From: Aliamphritea spongicola
Lineage (GTDB): Bacteria > Pseudomonadota > Gammaproteobacteria > Pseudomonadales > Balneatricaceae
DNA: 64,000 nucleotides
Assembly: GCA_024347235.1 (NCBI GenBank)
Contig: AP025283.1
Coordinates: 3,596,001-3,660,000, forward strand
Reading direction: 5' to 3'
Position 1 is the first letter of the stretch. The number at the start of each line of letters is the position of its first letter. The position numbers and the translations under genes are program-made. The notes under the pieces are model-generated. The model did not search any database. It was not told the origin of the DNA and was given only the letters and a program-made list of their open reading frames with translations. Below are positions 51,587 to 61,905 of the stretch, in pieces.

Positions 51587-52856
51587 ATGCTGCAAGATCA
51601 AGCTCCGAATTCCACCGACCATAAGCCCTCAGTCTGCGTACTGGGCGCCGGCATTGTTGGCGTCAGCTGCGCACTGGAACTGCTGCGGCAGGGCTACCGG
51701 GTAACACTGCTCGACCGCAGTGAAGAGGTTATCGAAACCTCCTACGGTAACGCCGGCGTGCTGGCCACCAGCTCGGTACTGCCCATGAACAATGCCCGGT
51801 TGTGGAAAACCCTGTTACCGATGCTCGCGGGTAAATCCCCTTCCCTGCATTATCAGACCGGTTACCTGCTGCGCAACTGCAGCTGGATGATACGCTTCAT
51901 GACCCATGCCAATGAAGCATCTGACAGCTACCGGATCACCGCACTGAATGCGCTGGTGCGCAAAGTATTCAACTGCATCAGCAGTGGCTGACACAGGCAG
52001 ACAGTCAGCAGCGTCTGCGACCTACCGGCTGGCTGAAACTCTACAGAACCCCGGAGAGCTTTAATGCTGCCGGTTATGAGCGCCGCATGCTGCAGAAGGC
52101 CGGAGTCGATATGCAGGTACTCAGCACCGAAGAGCTACAACAGCTCGAACCGGGGCTTCAGCAAACCTATCACCGGGCAACCTGGATAAAAGATGCAGCC
52201 AGTGTGGACAACCCCGCGCAGGTAACCCTTGCCTACCGCAAACTCTTCATTGCCGCCGGCGGCCAGTTCCGGTTGCCGATATCAGCAACGTTTCAAAGAC
52301 ATCGCAGGGGTTTGAGTTATCCACCGCAGATAGTCAGTTCAACTTTGAAAAGCTGGTGATCGCGCTGGGCCCCTGGAGCAATGACCTGTTATCAAAACTG
52401 AACTGCAAACTGCCTATGGCCTATGAGCGGGGCTACCGTCAGCATTTCAGCAGCACGACAGAGCAACCACTCAGCCGGCCCGTGCATGATGTGGATGGCA
52501 GTTATGTACTCACGCCCATGGAACAGGGCTACCGAATCACCTCGGGTGTTGAGCTGAAAGAGCGGGACGCCCCGCCCAGCCCGAATCAACTGGAAGCTGT
52601 TATCCCCAGCGCTCGTCAGGCCTTTCCGCTGGGCCAGCCTCTTGATAAGCCCTGGCTGGGACGGCGGCCAACCTTGCCGGATGCCCTGCCAGCTATCGGA
52701 GAAGTTAAGCAATGTCCGGGGCTCTGGCTGGCAACCGGTCACCATCACATCGGCTTCAGTACAGGCCCGGCAACCGGACAGCTGATCGCACAGCTTATGT
52801 CGGAACAGGACACCGACATTGCCCCACAGGCTTTCAGTCCAAACCGCTTCTTCTGA
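51587..52856 (+). CDS. DadA-like FAD-dependent D-amino-acid dehydrogenase/oxidoreductase (two frameshifts)
   Basis: DAO-fold flavoenzyme with the FAD dinucleotide motif VLGAGIVGVSCALELLRQG, YGNAGVLA, YRATWIKD-type middle, GYRITSGVEL, and the C-terminal RPTLPDALPAIG with WLATGHHHIGFSTGPATG. Breaks near 51971 and 52273. Restored length about 423 residues. It probably oxidises a D- or N-substituted amino acid to the keto acid. The adjacent racemase-like gene would supply the right enantiomer; the substrate is unknown. Confidence 0.85.
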
Positions 52857-53005
52857 CATGCCTCAGCAGGATACTCCCTGCTGAGTCATTCCCCTTCCCT
52901 CCTGCATTCATTCTTCCGCCCCGACACGCATATTCGTTGCCTCACAGCTAATTAGGTAAATCTCTCAGGTAATCGGTAAATTGAGGCGTTCTGGCTATTC
53001 AAAAA

Positions 53006-53027
53006 CTGTATACAGATTGGTATAAAG
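53006..53027. promoter_or_regulatory. Candidate GntR operator CTGTATACAG plus TTGGTATAAAG
   Basis: A perfect 10-bp palindrome (53006-53015) preceded by AAAAA, followed at once by a TTGGTATAAAG element. Both elements also occur upstream of the TRAP operon at 58.9 kb. The site is about 112 bp before the oxygenase start. Confidence 0.65.
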
Positions 53028-53138
53028 TAATATATTCAATAGTCGGCACAGCATTATTCTGCGCCGTTCATAATAAAAATATCCGGCGCAGGCATACTGT
53101 TTTCTGCATGTGTGCGTCTGATTTCGGGACCACTGCAT

Positions 53139-54127
53139 ATGCAAGCGAACAATCAGGATTACGCTGCCGCCAAAGCTTTATCACTGGAAGACATTCCCGT
53201 GATCGACTTTGCCCCGCTGATTCAGAACGGCGATATCGAAGCCGTTAGCCACCCACTCATGGAAGCAGCACTGAATACCGGCTTTTCTATATCAAGAATC
53301 ACGGTATTGATCAGCGGCTGATCGACAATGCACTGGAAACATCGAAAGAATTTTTCCGCCTGCCTGCCGAGCAAAAACAGCAAGTGGCGGTAAATACCTC
53401 CCAGCGGGGCTGGCTGGCACCAGGCATGGCAACGCTGGAAGGCGCCAAAACCCACGACCTGAAAGAAATTTTCTTTACCGGCCCGGAACAGTGGTCAGAT
53501 GCGCTGATCGCCAAAAAGCCCAGATTCCTCTGATCGCCGATAATCTGTGGCCAGAGTTTTATCCGGCCCTGAAAGACAACGTGGTGCCTTATTATGACGC
53601 CGTCTGCCAGCTTGGCCATCAGGTTCTGAAAGCCATTGCGGTTGGCATGGGTGAGGAATCCGACTTTTTCGCCAAACGCTATACCAGCCCACTCGGCCGG
53701 GGACAGTTAGTCTACTACCCGCGCTCCAGTTCAGAAGATGAAGCACAGGAACGTTTCGGTGCGGCCGCCCATACGGACTTTGGGGTTATCACCCTGTTAC
53801 TGCAGGACAACAACGGCGGCCTGCAAGTACTGAACAAACAGGATGAATGGGTCGAAGCTCAACCAATTGAGGGTACCTTTGTCTGCAACATTGGCGACCT
53901 GCTGCACCGCTGGACCAATAACCACTTGTCTTCCAACCTGCACCGGGTGATCAACCGGTCCGGCAACGAACGCTTCTCCATGCCAATCTTCTTTGACCCG
54001 GATCCGGATGCCATCATCGATTTCGGGACTTTAAAAACTGGCGAATGAAGAAGCTAAATACCCAGCGGTATCCGTTGCCGATTACATCGACAGTAAAAAC
54101 CGTAAAGCCTTCGCGCAATACAAATAA
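53139..54127 (+). CDS. Isopenicillin-N-synthase-like 2-oxoglutarate/Fe(II) oxygenase (three frameshifts)
   Basis: A DIOX_N plus 2OG-FeII_Oxy protein of about 328 residues. N-terminus LEDIPVIDFAPLI; after a break near 53288, KNHGIDQRLIDNAL; then AAHTDFGVITLLLQD (His and Asp ligands), DLLHRWTNNHLSSNLHRVIN (distal His) and RFSMPIFFDP (2OG Arg). Breaks near 53515 and 54050 also occur. Bacterial members hydroxylate or oxidatively cleave small acids; some resemble ethylene-forming enzyme. It follows the DadA-like gene in the same direction and has its own operator-like site. Confidence 0.83.
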
Positions 54128-54134
54128 ACACTCA

Positions 54135-54155
54135 CCCTGCGGTACCGCCGCAGGG
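54135..54155. terminator. Terminator after the oxygenase gene
   Basis: CCCTGCGG and CCGCAGGG pair around TACCG, followed by CTTTC, 8 bp beyond the stop. Convergent with the MFS gene. Confidence 0.75.
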
Positions 54156-54210
54156 CTTTCAATATCTGAAGGCCGGCATCAGCTGACAGTCAGTCGTTAC
54201 CTCCCTGCCT

Positions 54211-55392
54211 TCAGACAGCCTGCTCAGGCTCAGGGTTATCTCTTTCATGCCGGCGCCGTACCAGATAAAAACTCAGCGGAATCAGCAAGCTCACACCAAA
54301 CAGCAACCACAGATAACTATCATAAGAACTGCCCAACAACCACAATGCAGCCCCGACCAAAGGCGCGACCGCCTGGGCAAGATTATAGGGTGCCGTCAGC
54401 AAAGCGTTCACCCGCCCATACGGCTGATCAGGAAAATAGTCGATAATCACAATCCCTTTCACGATGATCAAACTGCCACCGAGCAAACCGTAAAAACGAT
54501 GATCACCACCCATAACGGCACAACTGCACTGCTTAAATACATCGCCAGTAATACCAGCGGCTGAAACAGGGTCAACATGACGGCAGCACCTGTGGCGGCC
54601 CTGGAGCGCAGTAACAGCATTAACCATATGCGGCCGGCCACCTGAACCGGTCCGAGCATCGCCACCAGCCAGATTGCGGTCGCAACGCCTAACTGCTTTT
54701 CCAGCAAAATCGCAAACAGATGAAAATTCAGCCCGGCCTGTATCAGTCCGTAACCTACAAACGCAACGACCAGATACCAGAACACACTGAGCCTGAGCAC
54801 TCCGCTCTCTTTATGGGTCACGGGCCCCGAACCCGGGGCAGCTTTTCAGGTGGTTTCAGCAGCCAGAAATAAATACCCGGGGCAATCAGCACATAGGTCA
54901 GCCCTAAAACAGACATCGCCAGACGCCAGCCGAAAGTATCAATTAACAACTGGGTGTACGGCATAAAGACCAGACTGGCAAACCCCGCCCACAGAGTCAG
55001 CCGCGGGATTATGTAGCGGGCCTGCTCCACACCGAAACAAAAGGTCACACAGGCAAACAACGGTTCATACAGGCTGGCGGCCAGCGCCATCCCCATCAGC
55101 ACGTACAGTACGTATAACTGCCAGATCGCATCCACCTGTGACAGGCCACCAAGCACGCCGGCACCTAACAGTCCCCCAGGCACATCACCGCCCGGCCGTA
55201 GCCCAGATCAATCCACCGCCCCACCGGATAAGCACTGATAGCAGCCACCGCCATTGCCACACTGCCGGCGGCATATACTTCAAATCTAGACCAGCCATAC
55301 TCAGCCAGCAAAGCTTCTGCCAGCATGGGAAAGCTATACAGCAGACAGCCCCAGGCGCTCATCTGCGCCCCCAGCCAGACGACTCTCAGCAC
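54211..55392 (-). CDS. MFS transporter (three frameshifts)
   Basis: A major facilitator protein of about 393 residues scattered over four frames (breaks near 55175, 54825 and 54480). Recognisable parts are WLGAQMSAWGCLLYSFPMLAE, the loop PVGRWIDLGYGR, and the C-terminal half VFWYLVVAFVGYGLIQAGLN with DYFPDQPYGRVNALL. Twelve TM segments are expected. It looks like the oxalate/monocarboxylate-type group. Start GTG 55392 follows AGGA. A role in moving the substrate of the neighbouring oxygenase is inference. Confidence 0.8.
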
Positions 55393-55719
55393 GGCTTACA
55401 TCCTGATTTTTCAGTCCGCCAATTTCTCAGCGCCCCCGACAAGATCATTTTTCACACCTGTATTCACTGTTCCCATCACACCCGGGACCCGCTCCATCAG
55501 CGGCATAGATAAACATCAGGCAAGCATAAACCTCGGCATACAGACAGATAAGGCCCACTCGATACAATAAACAGTACCCATTCCTCAGTTTTTCCTATGC
55601 AGAAAAAATCAGCCCCGGCAACTCTCTGTATGCCAATACACCCCACATAAAAAGCCCTCATACAGAGGGCTTAAAACATGCGTTGTGCCTACCAGAAAAC
55701 GGCAGCCAGGAAACGGCTG
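55393..55719. other. Intergenic region with one terminator
   Basis: Holds no gene I can support. Near 55652-55672, AAGCCCTC-ATACA-GAGGGCTT forms a stem which, read leftward, is followed by TTTTT, so it is the terminator of the TRAP operon. The rest should include the MFS promoter. Confidence 0.7.
55648..55674 (-). terminator. Intrinsic terminator of the TRAP transporter operon
   Basis: 8-bp GC-rich stem, 5-nt loop, with TTTTTA downstream on the minus strand, about 46 bp beyond the permease stop. Confidence 0.85.
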
Positions 55720-57637
55720 TCAGGAAATGGCCTCTGCTCTGGAAGCGCTGGCTTTGGAAAACAGATACAACAGCAGGAATACCCCCAACACAGCCGCATC
55801 GCGCAGATACACATCAATCCAGGAGAACAGCGCAATGCCAATACCCAAACCGATTAACAACAGGCGAACCAAGATATTCAGATGGCTGGAGAAATATCCG
55901 GCAATCCCCGCTGCCAGCAATGAAAGCCCACCAACAATGGCCATCAGATGGGCCATGATGCTGACAAAGCTGCCTTCCATACGCATTTCCGGCACAAACA
56001 GATAACTGAAGCCCACCACATAACCGGCAATCGCCATCCGCGACGCATGCAAGCCGGTGAGCAACGGATTACAACGGGCAATAGACGCCGCCGCATAGGA
56101 CGCAATGGATACCGGCGGCGTAGCGTCCGCAAGAATCGCAAAGTAGAAGATAAACATATGCGCAGCCAGCACCGGCGCGCCGAACTCATTGATCAGCAAC
56201 GGTGCACCGATTGCCGAGGTAATCACATAAGCCGGGGTCGTCGGTACCCCCATGCCCATCACCAGTGTGACAAACATCAGGGCAATAGCCGCCACCCACA
56301 TCTGACCGTTAGCAATGTCAGTTACGATGGAACCGATAGAGACGACTAAACCGGTTTTCGTCAGCACCGCCACAATGATACCGGCACCGGCACAGGCGAC
56401 CGCAATAGTCACGGTATTTCGCCCGGCAGTTACCAGCACATCAAACAACTGTTTAGGGCTGAACCGCTCAGAGGTCAGGGTAACCACCACCAGCGTGGCG
56501 ACGATCGAATATAGGGCTGACATATGCGGTGAATAACGCAGCATCAACAGCACCACTAGCACCACGATCGGAATCAGCAGATAGAGTTTTTGAACACTTC
56601 AGCGGTGGTTGGCAGCTCGCTGGCATCCATCCCCTTCAGGCCATGTTTGCGGGCTTCAAAGTGTACCGAGACAAAAATCAACGTGAAGAAACACAGCGAC
56701 CCCAGAATAGCCGCAATGATGATCTCACTGTACGGCGTATTGGTTATCTCCGACATAATGAAGGCACCTGCCCCCATGATCGGCGGCGCACTCTGACCGC
56801 CCACACTGGCAGCAGTTTCAATGCCGCCAGCAACCTGAGGCCGGAAGCCGATGCGCTTCATCATCGGGATGGTAAAGGAACCGGTGGTAAATACGTTGGC
56901 TGATGCAGAACCGCTCATGGTGCCGAAAAATGCCGATGTCACCACCGCAACCTTCGCCGGACCACCGCTGTAACGGCCGGCAATCAGCTGTCCACCCTGG
57001 GTGAATAACTTACCCACACCGCTGGCTTCCATGAATGCGCCATAGGCAATGAAGATCGCCACCATCGTCGCCGCGATACCGGTAATCGAGCCAAACATGC
57101 CCTGGCCGTTAAACAGATACAGGGTTTCAATAATCTCGTAATACGGCAGGTCGCGGTAATTGAAAATACCGGGCATATACTCGGTCAGAAACAGATAACC
57201 GATGCCCACTGTCACCAGCCCCGCCAGAATCGGCGATACCGAACGACGCAGGGCTTCCAGCAACAGCACCGTTGACAGTGTACCCATCCACAACTCAACC
57301 GGCAGCACTTCATCAATGCCTTCCAGACGCAGGTTAATCCGGTCTGCCTCAAGCCAGGAATACAGGAAGGGTAAAATCGACAGCACAAACAGCACGATTG
57401 CCGTTGGCCCGGGAATAAAGGGTGATCCACACTGACCTGATTACGCCGACGCGGAAACATTAAAAACACCAGCGGCACCATAAACATCAGATGCAAAGAA
57501 CGCTGGGTACGCGGCTCCAGAAATCCGATATAAGCGGTATAAAGATGGAACACACTGGCCGCGAATGCCCACAGCGCAATAAATCGCAGCATCCAGACAG
57601 CATAACGGCTGTCCGGAGCAGTCAGATTAGAAAACAT
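55720..57637 (-). CDS. TRAP transporter permease, fused 4TM/12TM, TAXI-associated (two frameshifts)
   Basis: A large permease of about 638 residues combining the small and large TRAP membrane subunits. The N-terminus (LRFIALWAFAASVFHLYTAYIG) contains the DctQ-like part; the DctM part includes GIAATMVAIFIAYGAFMEASG, SAFFGTMSGSASANVFTTGS and GMGVPTTPAYVITSAIGAPL. Breaks near 57430 and 56575. It lies downstream of the TAXI binding-protein gene in the same operon. Uptake is sodium-driven in known TRAP systems. Confidence 0.88.
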
Positions 57638-57790
57638 AACATCACCCTAAAGCGTACCCGTTGACCGTGCCATTATACCGCTTAACAGCATAAATCAGCG
57701 GCGCGACTGCACAGAAGAATCAACAGACGGTGGAGATAAAACGGCCGGGCAAATACCCGGCCGCAAACAGATTATGCAGAGGCTGCCCTC

Positions 57791-58771
57791 TTACATATAA
57801 CCCGCTTCTTTGTAGTACTTGGCAGCACCCGGATGAACCGGAGCCGGCGCGTTCTTAAATGCTGTGGCACAGTCAAACGCCTTCATAGAAGCATGAATGC
57901 TGGACAGTTTAGCGTTGTTCTCACACAGGGTTTTAGTCACCTTGTACACTGTGTCTTCACTGACGTTTTTGCCCACCAGCAGCGTGGTAGCCATTTTAAT
58001 GGTATTCGCTGCTGCTACGCCTTCGTAGGTTTCAGCAGGAATGGTACCGCTGAGGAAGCCATACTTTTCATTCAGGCCCTTCAGGGTTTTATCTGAGAAG
58101 TTCACCAGATGCATCTTACGGGCCTGACCCATATCGATCATCGCAGCACCCGGCAGACCCTGACCGCCAAAGACGTAATCAACCTGACCGTCTTTGAACT
58201 GGGAGCTCATCTCACTGAAGTTACCGTGGTTGATCTTAAAGCCGCGGTCTTTCAGATCCTCGTAGCTGGTGCCAAACTGCTCCATCATCCAGCGGAACGC
58301 CTGCTCACCGGAAGAGCCACGCTTAACAACCGCAATGTTCACGTCCTTACCGTTCTTCAGCAGGTCTTCAATGGAGTTGTATTTAGCATTCTCGCTGGCC
58401 ACCATGTGGTAGAAAATATCTGAGAAGCTCATGCCAACCATCATCAGGTTTTCATGGGGTTTGTTGTTATACAGCACCACACCTTTGCTGGCCTGATAAG
58501 AGAAAGTGTCCAGACCCCAGCCAAACTGGCTGATGCCACGGTCGATCTTGGTCGGGTTAGTGGTACCGCCACCCGGTACGATTTTAAGGGTCAGATCAGG
58601 ATAGGCATCCTTCACCAGGTTAGACACACCGGACGCCATGGTGAACCAGCCGCCACCCAGCTGACCTGAGGTCCACTCCAGCACTTCAGCATTTGCGCTT
58701 ACTGATACACCCAGCGCAATCGCCGCTGAACAAACTTGATTGAGTATTTTTTTCTTATCATGGGTCTTCAC
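57791..58771 (-). CDS. TAXI-family TRAP solute-binding protein
   Basis: A 326-residue periplasmic receptor with an N-terminal signal ending VSANA. TAXI hallmarks are TSGQLGGGWFTMASGVS near residue 40, IVPGGGTTNPTKIDRG, and AVVKRGSSGEQAFRWMMEQ. The frame is intact. GTG 58771 (MKTHDKKK) is the start. TAXI ligands include glutamate and other organic acids; the oxygenase and DadA-like genes sharing its operator suggest an amino-acid-like ligand. Confidence 0.9.
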   Translation of the reverse strand: MKTHDKKKILNQVCSAAIALGVSVSANAEVLEWTSGQLGGGWFTMASGVSNLVKDAYPDLTLKIVPGGGTTNPTKIDRGISQFGWGLDTFSYQASKGVVLYNNKPHENLMMVGMSFSDIFYHMVASENAKYNSIEDLLKNGKDVNIAVVKRGSSGEQAFRWMMEQFGTSYEDLKDRGFKINHGNFSEMSSQFKDGQVDYVFGGQGLPGAAMIDMGQARKMHLVNFSDKTLKGLNEKYGFLSGTIPAETYEGVAAANTIKMATTLLVGKNVSEDTVYKVTKTLCENNAKLSSIHASMKAFDCATAFKNAPAPVHPGAAKYYKEAGYM

Positions 58772-59131
58772 CGTGTGGCGAGCTTTGCCCGGACAACACT
58801 TACTGCCCTGTCATGTCTGCAATTCTTATCGCAGACAGGTAAGCACTGTCACGTTGCAAAATCTCTGTCGTTGTTATTAGAATCTTTCGTATTTAAAACT
58901 GTATACAGAAAAATATAACACTTTATACCAAAACTTCTCAATCCCTGATCCCCTTCACAAGACAATATAAGACAGCTGAAGAATAAGCGCAGAACAGCAC
59001 AGACGAATCTGGCTGCCAAAAACAGCAGAATGGTGAAAACGCCTGACAATAACCGGCAAACGGTGGCTGCAGGTTCAGACAAACAAAGATACAGACGGTG
59101 CAGACAAAACAGTCTGCACGCCTGAAAAAGA
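58772..59131. promoter_or_regulatory. Control region of the TRAP operon
   Basis: About 360 bp without a gene. It contains AAAACTGTATACAG with the perfect palindrome CTGTATACAG at 58899-58908, then CTTTATACCAAAAC at 58921-58934, the reverse complement of the second element near 53.02 kb. The sites lie 130-165 bp upstream of the binding-protein start. Confidence 0.65.
58899..58908. promoter_or_regulatory. Candidate GntR operator CTGTATACAG
   Basis: A perfect 10-bp palindrome identical to that at 53006-53015, between the GntR gene and the TRAP operon. The size and symmetry suit an FCD-type GntR dimer. Confidence 0.65.
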
Positions 59132-59829
59132 TTACTCGGAGGGCATCTGGCCGGTGTAGATCAGCCCGTAAGCCTGACGGATAGACACTGAAATTTCTTC
59201 CCTACGGCGGCTGACATGCTCACCGATCAGGCTGACGGCCTCTTCTTCATTGCGGGCCACCACCGCTTCAACGATGCGCTTATGGCTCGGCTCAAAAACT
59301 TTTCAGAGGTCACATCTATCCAGCGCATGAAATAGATCCGCTGATTAACATTACACAGGGCGTTAACAATCTCTTCGTTATCCGACAACCGTGCCAGCGT
59401 CTCATGGAATTTCTGATCAATCTTCAGATTGGCAACGGTTTTATCCTGCTGATAAATCCCGTGGATACCGGCATAAAAGTCAGCAAATTCCTGTAACTGT
59501 TCATCGGTTGCCCGGCGACAGGCCAGCCGCACCGCCTGCTCTTCCAGTAACTGCCGGTATTCATACAGGTCAAATACTTCTTTCTCATCCAGTTCGCGGC
59601 AAAAGAAACCTTTATTCCGTTCCCAGCGTAACAGTTTTTCAGACACCAGTTGCTGCATGGCTTCGCGCAGCGGGGTACGGCTGACATCCAGCTGCTTGGC
59701 CAGCTTACCCTCGTTGATCCGCTCACCGGGGCGAAACTGAAACTTGATCGCCATGTTACTGACGCGCTGATAAATAGACTCTTTAATATCTGCTGACGGC
59801 TGCTTCGCCGCGGTTGAATCCGTTGACAT
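59132..59829 (-). CDS. GntR-family regulator, FCD subgroup (one frameshift)
   Basis: About 232 residues. Winged helix: VSNMAIKFQFRPGERINEG and KQLDVSRTPLREAMQQLVSE; FCD domain: VFDLYEYRQLLEEQAVRLAC and FHETLARLSDNEEI. A break near 59300 displaces the end, which resumes as HKRIVEAVVARNEEEAVSLI. It lies directly upstream of the TRAP operon on the same strand. FCD proteins often bind carboxylic acids through a metal; several ligand-type residues (Asp, His) are present. Confidence 0.87.
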
Positions 59830-59841
59830 GCACTCTCGCTC

Positions 59842-59854
59842 GAACGTTACGTTC
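59842..59854. promoter_or_regulatory. Inverted repeat GAACGT-T-ACGTTC upstream of gntR
   Basis: A 13-bp perfect inverted repeat 13 bp before the GntR start. It is unlike the CTGTATACAG sites, so it may be an autoregulatory site of different type or chance. Confidence 0.4.
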
Positions 59855-60070
59855 CGAATGGCTCAGCTGCAGTTGTTATATGTAATGCTGTTCTACGCAA
59901 CCGGAACCCGATAACTTTTTGCTAAAATACCACACTTGGCTACAGGACAAAGGAATTATTTACACCCTCCGGGTATAAGCAAATGCCTTTAAAATCCAGC
60001 CTGTGGGTGAACTTCCCCACCGGTTTCAGTGCCCCAGTCTATGAATCCACACTGATCTGAGGACCCCACT

Positions 60071-60929
60071 TTGGCCACATACTACCGCAACCGGCTGACA
60101 CATCTGCTGCCTTTTATACTGAGCCTTTTATTACTTAGCCTGAGCGTCAGCCAGGTGCAGGCTGCCCCAAAGCAGAGCTGTGGCCTTACTGGCAGCCGGC
60201 AGCTACTGCTGAGCGGTCCCCTATACCGGACTTCAGCCCCTGGGAAAACTTTCTCAGTAAATATGTGCGCAGTTATGCAGACGGTCTGAACCGGGTGGAT
60301 TACGCCAGTGTCACTCCAGCAGACAAAGCACAGCTAAAAGCCCTTCTGAAGCAACTCTCCACCACTGACCCGCGGGGCTGGGGCCCGGCCACCCAAAAAC
60401 ATTCTGGATAAACACCTATAATCTGGCAGTGGTTTTACTGGTGCTGGACCATTATCCGCTGGATTCCATCCGGGATATCCGCCTGAGTTTCAGCAGCCTG
60501 TTTAACGGTGGCCCCTGGGAAGATAAAACTCTCAGTGTCGCCGGGCAGGAATTGTCCCTGAACGATATTGAGCACAGGATTCTGCGGCCCATATGGCCGG
60601 ATCGCCGGCTGCACTTTGCCCTGAACTGCGCCAGTGTTGGCTGCCCAAACCTGGCCACAGAGATCTACCGGGTGGAAACGCTAGATCAGCAACTGAATGC
60701 TGCCGAACAAGACTTCCTGCAAAATAACCGGGCGGTCTTCTGGCAACCCCGTTCAAACACCCTGCAGCTTTCCAGCATCTTTGACTGGTATCAGGTTGAT
60801 TTTGCCAGCAATGAAAACCAGCTACTCGATTACCTGCAGCAACAGGGCGCGGTCAGCCCTGAGATTCTCAGCACACCGGATCTGAAGATCAGCTACGACT
60901 ACAACTGGAACCTCAACACCGACAGCTGA
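60071..60929 (+). CDS. DUF547 family exported protein (two frameshifts)
   Basis: An exported protein of about 286 residues: signal peptide through LSLLLLSLSVSQVQA, then, after a break near 60167, WENFLSKYVRSYADGLNRVDY and, after another near 60395, FWINTYNLAVVLLVLDHY, FNGGPWEDK, LHFALNCASVGCPNL. The NCASxSCP-type Cys pair is diagnostic of DUF547. TTG 60071 follows GAGGA. Function of the family is unknown; a link to thiol chemistry is often guessed. Confidence 0.85.
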
Positions 60930-60932
60930 CAA

Positions 60933-60975
60933 AAGCCCGTTATGCCTGACCGAACCGGCCATGCATAACGGGCTT
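60933..60975. terminator. Convergent terminator between DUF547 and the dehydrogenase gene
   Basis: AAGCCCGTTATGC and GCATAACGGGCTT form a perfect 13-bp stem with a 17-nt loop between two convergent genes. Confidence 0.85.
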
Positions 60976-60991
60976 GCTTATACAAATGCTC

Positions 60992-61882
60992 TCAGCGCAA
61001 CAGCTGATCGCTGCGCTCCTCCAGCAAATGGACTACATTCAGGTGCGGTACCTGTGGCCCATAGGCCTCAGTGGCTTCCTGATAGGTTGCATACACTTTA
61101 TCCGCTAATGTCAGCTCCACATTCAGATGACTGCCCAGCTCAGTAATCAGGCGCATATCCTTAGTAGCCAGGCCCAGCGCAAAAGACTCATCGTAGCTGC
61201 CATCCAGCACTTTCGGGATATAGTTATCCACCACATAGCTCTGGGCACAACTGTTACTCAGTACATCACTCAGGGTATGCAAATCCAGCCCGGCCTTAGC
61301 CCCCAGCATTAATGCCTCACCGATGCCCTGCGCCACCAGATAGTTCAGATGCAACTGGCTTAACTTGGTCACATAACCGGCGCCGGAGGGCCCCATTCGC
61401 ACCGCTTTTTTGGTAAAGCTGCCCAGCAAATCCTGATAGGGCTCCAGTACCTCAGGCTCTGCCCCCAGCAGCATCGTCAGCCGGCCTTCCGCCGCACCTT
61501 CACTGCCGCCAGTGACCGGCGCATCGATCAGGGTCATATGGGCCGGTGCAGCTGCCAGCACCTGTTGCCATTGCGCCAGTTCGTTCGTGCTGGTTTCAAA
61601 CCAGCAGCAACCTTCCCGGGCATTCTCCAGAATTCCCTCCGGCCCGTATGCCACTTCGTTTACCTGAACCGCACTGGGTAACGAGGTAAACAGTACGTCG
61701 CAGTCAGCCGCCATCCGGGCAACTGACTCACCGTCTGTCGCGCCGTTATCCACCAACAACTGGACTGCGGCAGGATTGAGATCCAGCACCTGTAATTCAT
61801 ATTCATGCCAGCGACAGTGTTCCAACAGGTTTGCCGCCATGCCTGAGCCCATATTGCCCAGACCAATAAAACCGATTTTCAT
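60992..61882 (-). CDS. 3-hydroxyisobutyrate dehydrogenase-family (beta-hydroxyacid) NAD(P)-dependent oxidoreductase
   Basis: A 296-residue beta-hydroxyacid dehydrogenase. Rossmann motif IGFIGLGNMGSGMAANL, the family signature DAPVTGGSEGA, and the catalytic Lys in GAGYVTKLSQL. Related enzymes reduce or oxidise tartronate semialdehyde, hydroxyisobutyrate, threonate or sulfolactaldehyde. The frame is intact. It is 23 bp downstream of the class II aldolase gene, third in a dehydrogenase-aldolase-dehydrogenase operon. Confidence 0.9.
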   Translation of the reverse strand: MKIGFIGLGNMGSGMAANLLEHCRWHEYELQVLDLNPAAVQLLVDNGATDGESVARMAADCDVLFTSLPSAVQVNEVAYGPEGILENAREGCCWFETSTNELAQWQQVLAAAPAHMTLIDAPVTGGSEGAAEGRLTMLLGAEPEVLEPYQDLLGSFTKKAVRMGPSGAGYVTKLSQLHLNYLVAQGIGEALMLGAKAGLDLHTLSDVLSNSCAQSYVVDNYIPKVLDGSYDESFALGLATKDMRLITELGSHLNVELTLADKVYATYQEATEAYGPQVPHLNVVHLLEERSDQLLR

Positions 61883-61905
61883 CGCCTGTTACCTGTATCA
61901 CCCGG

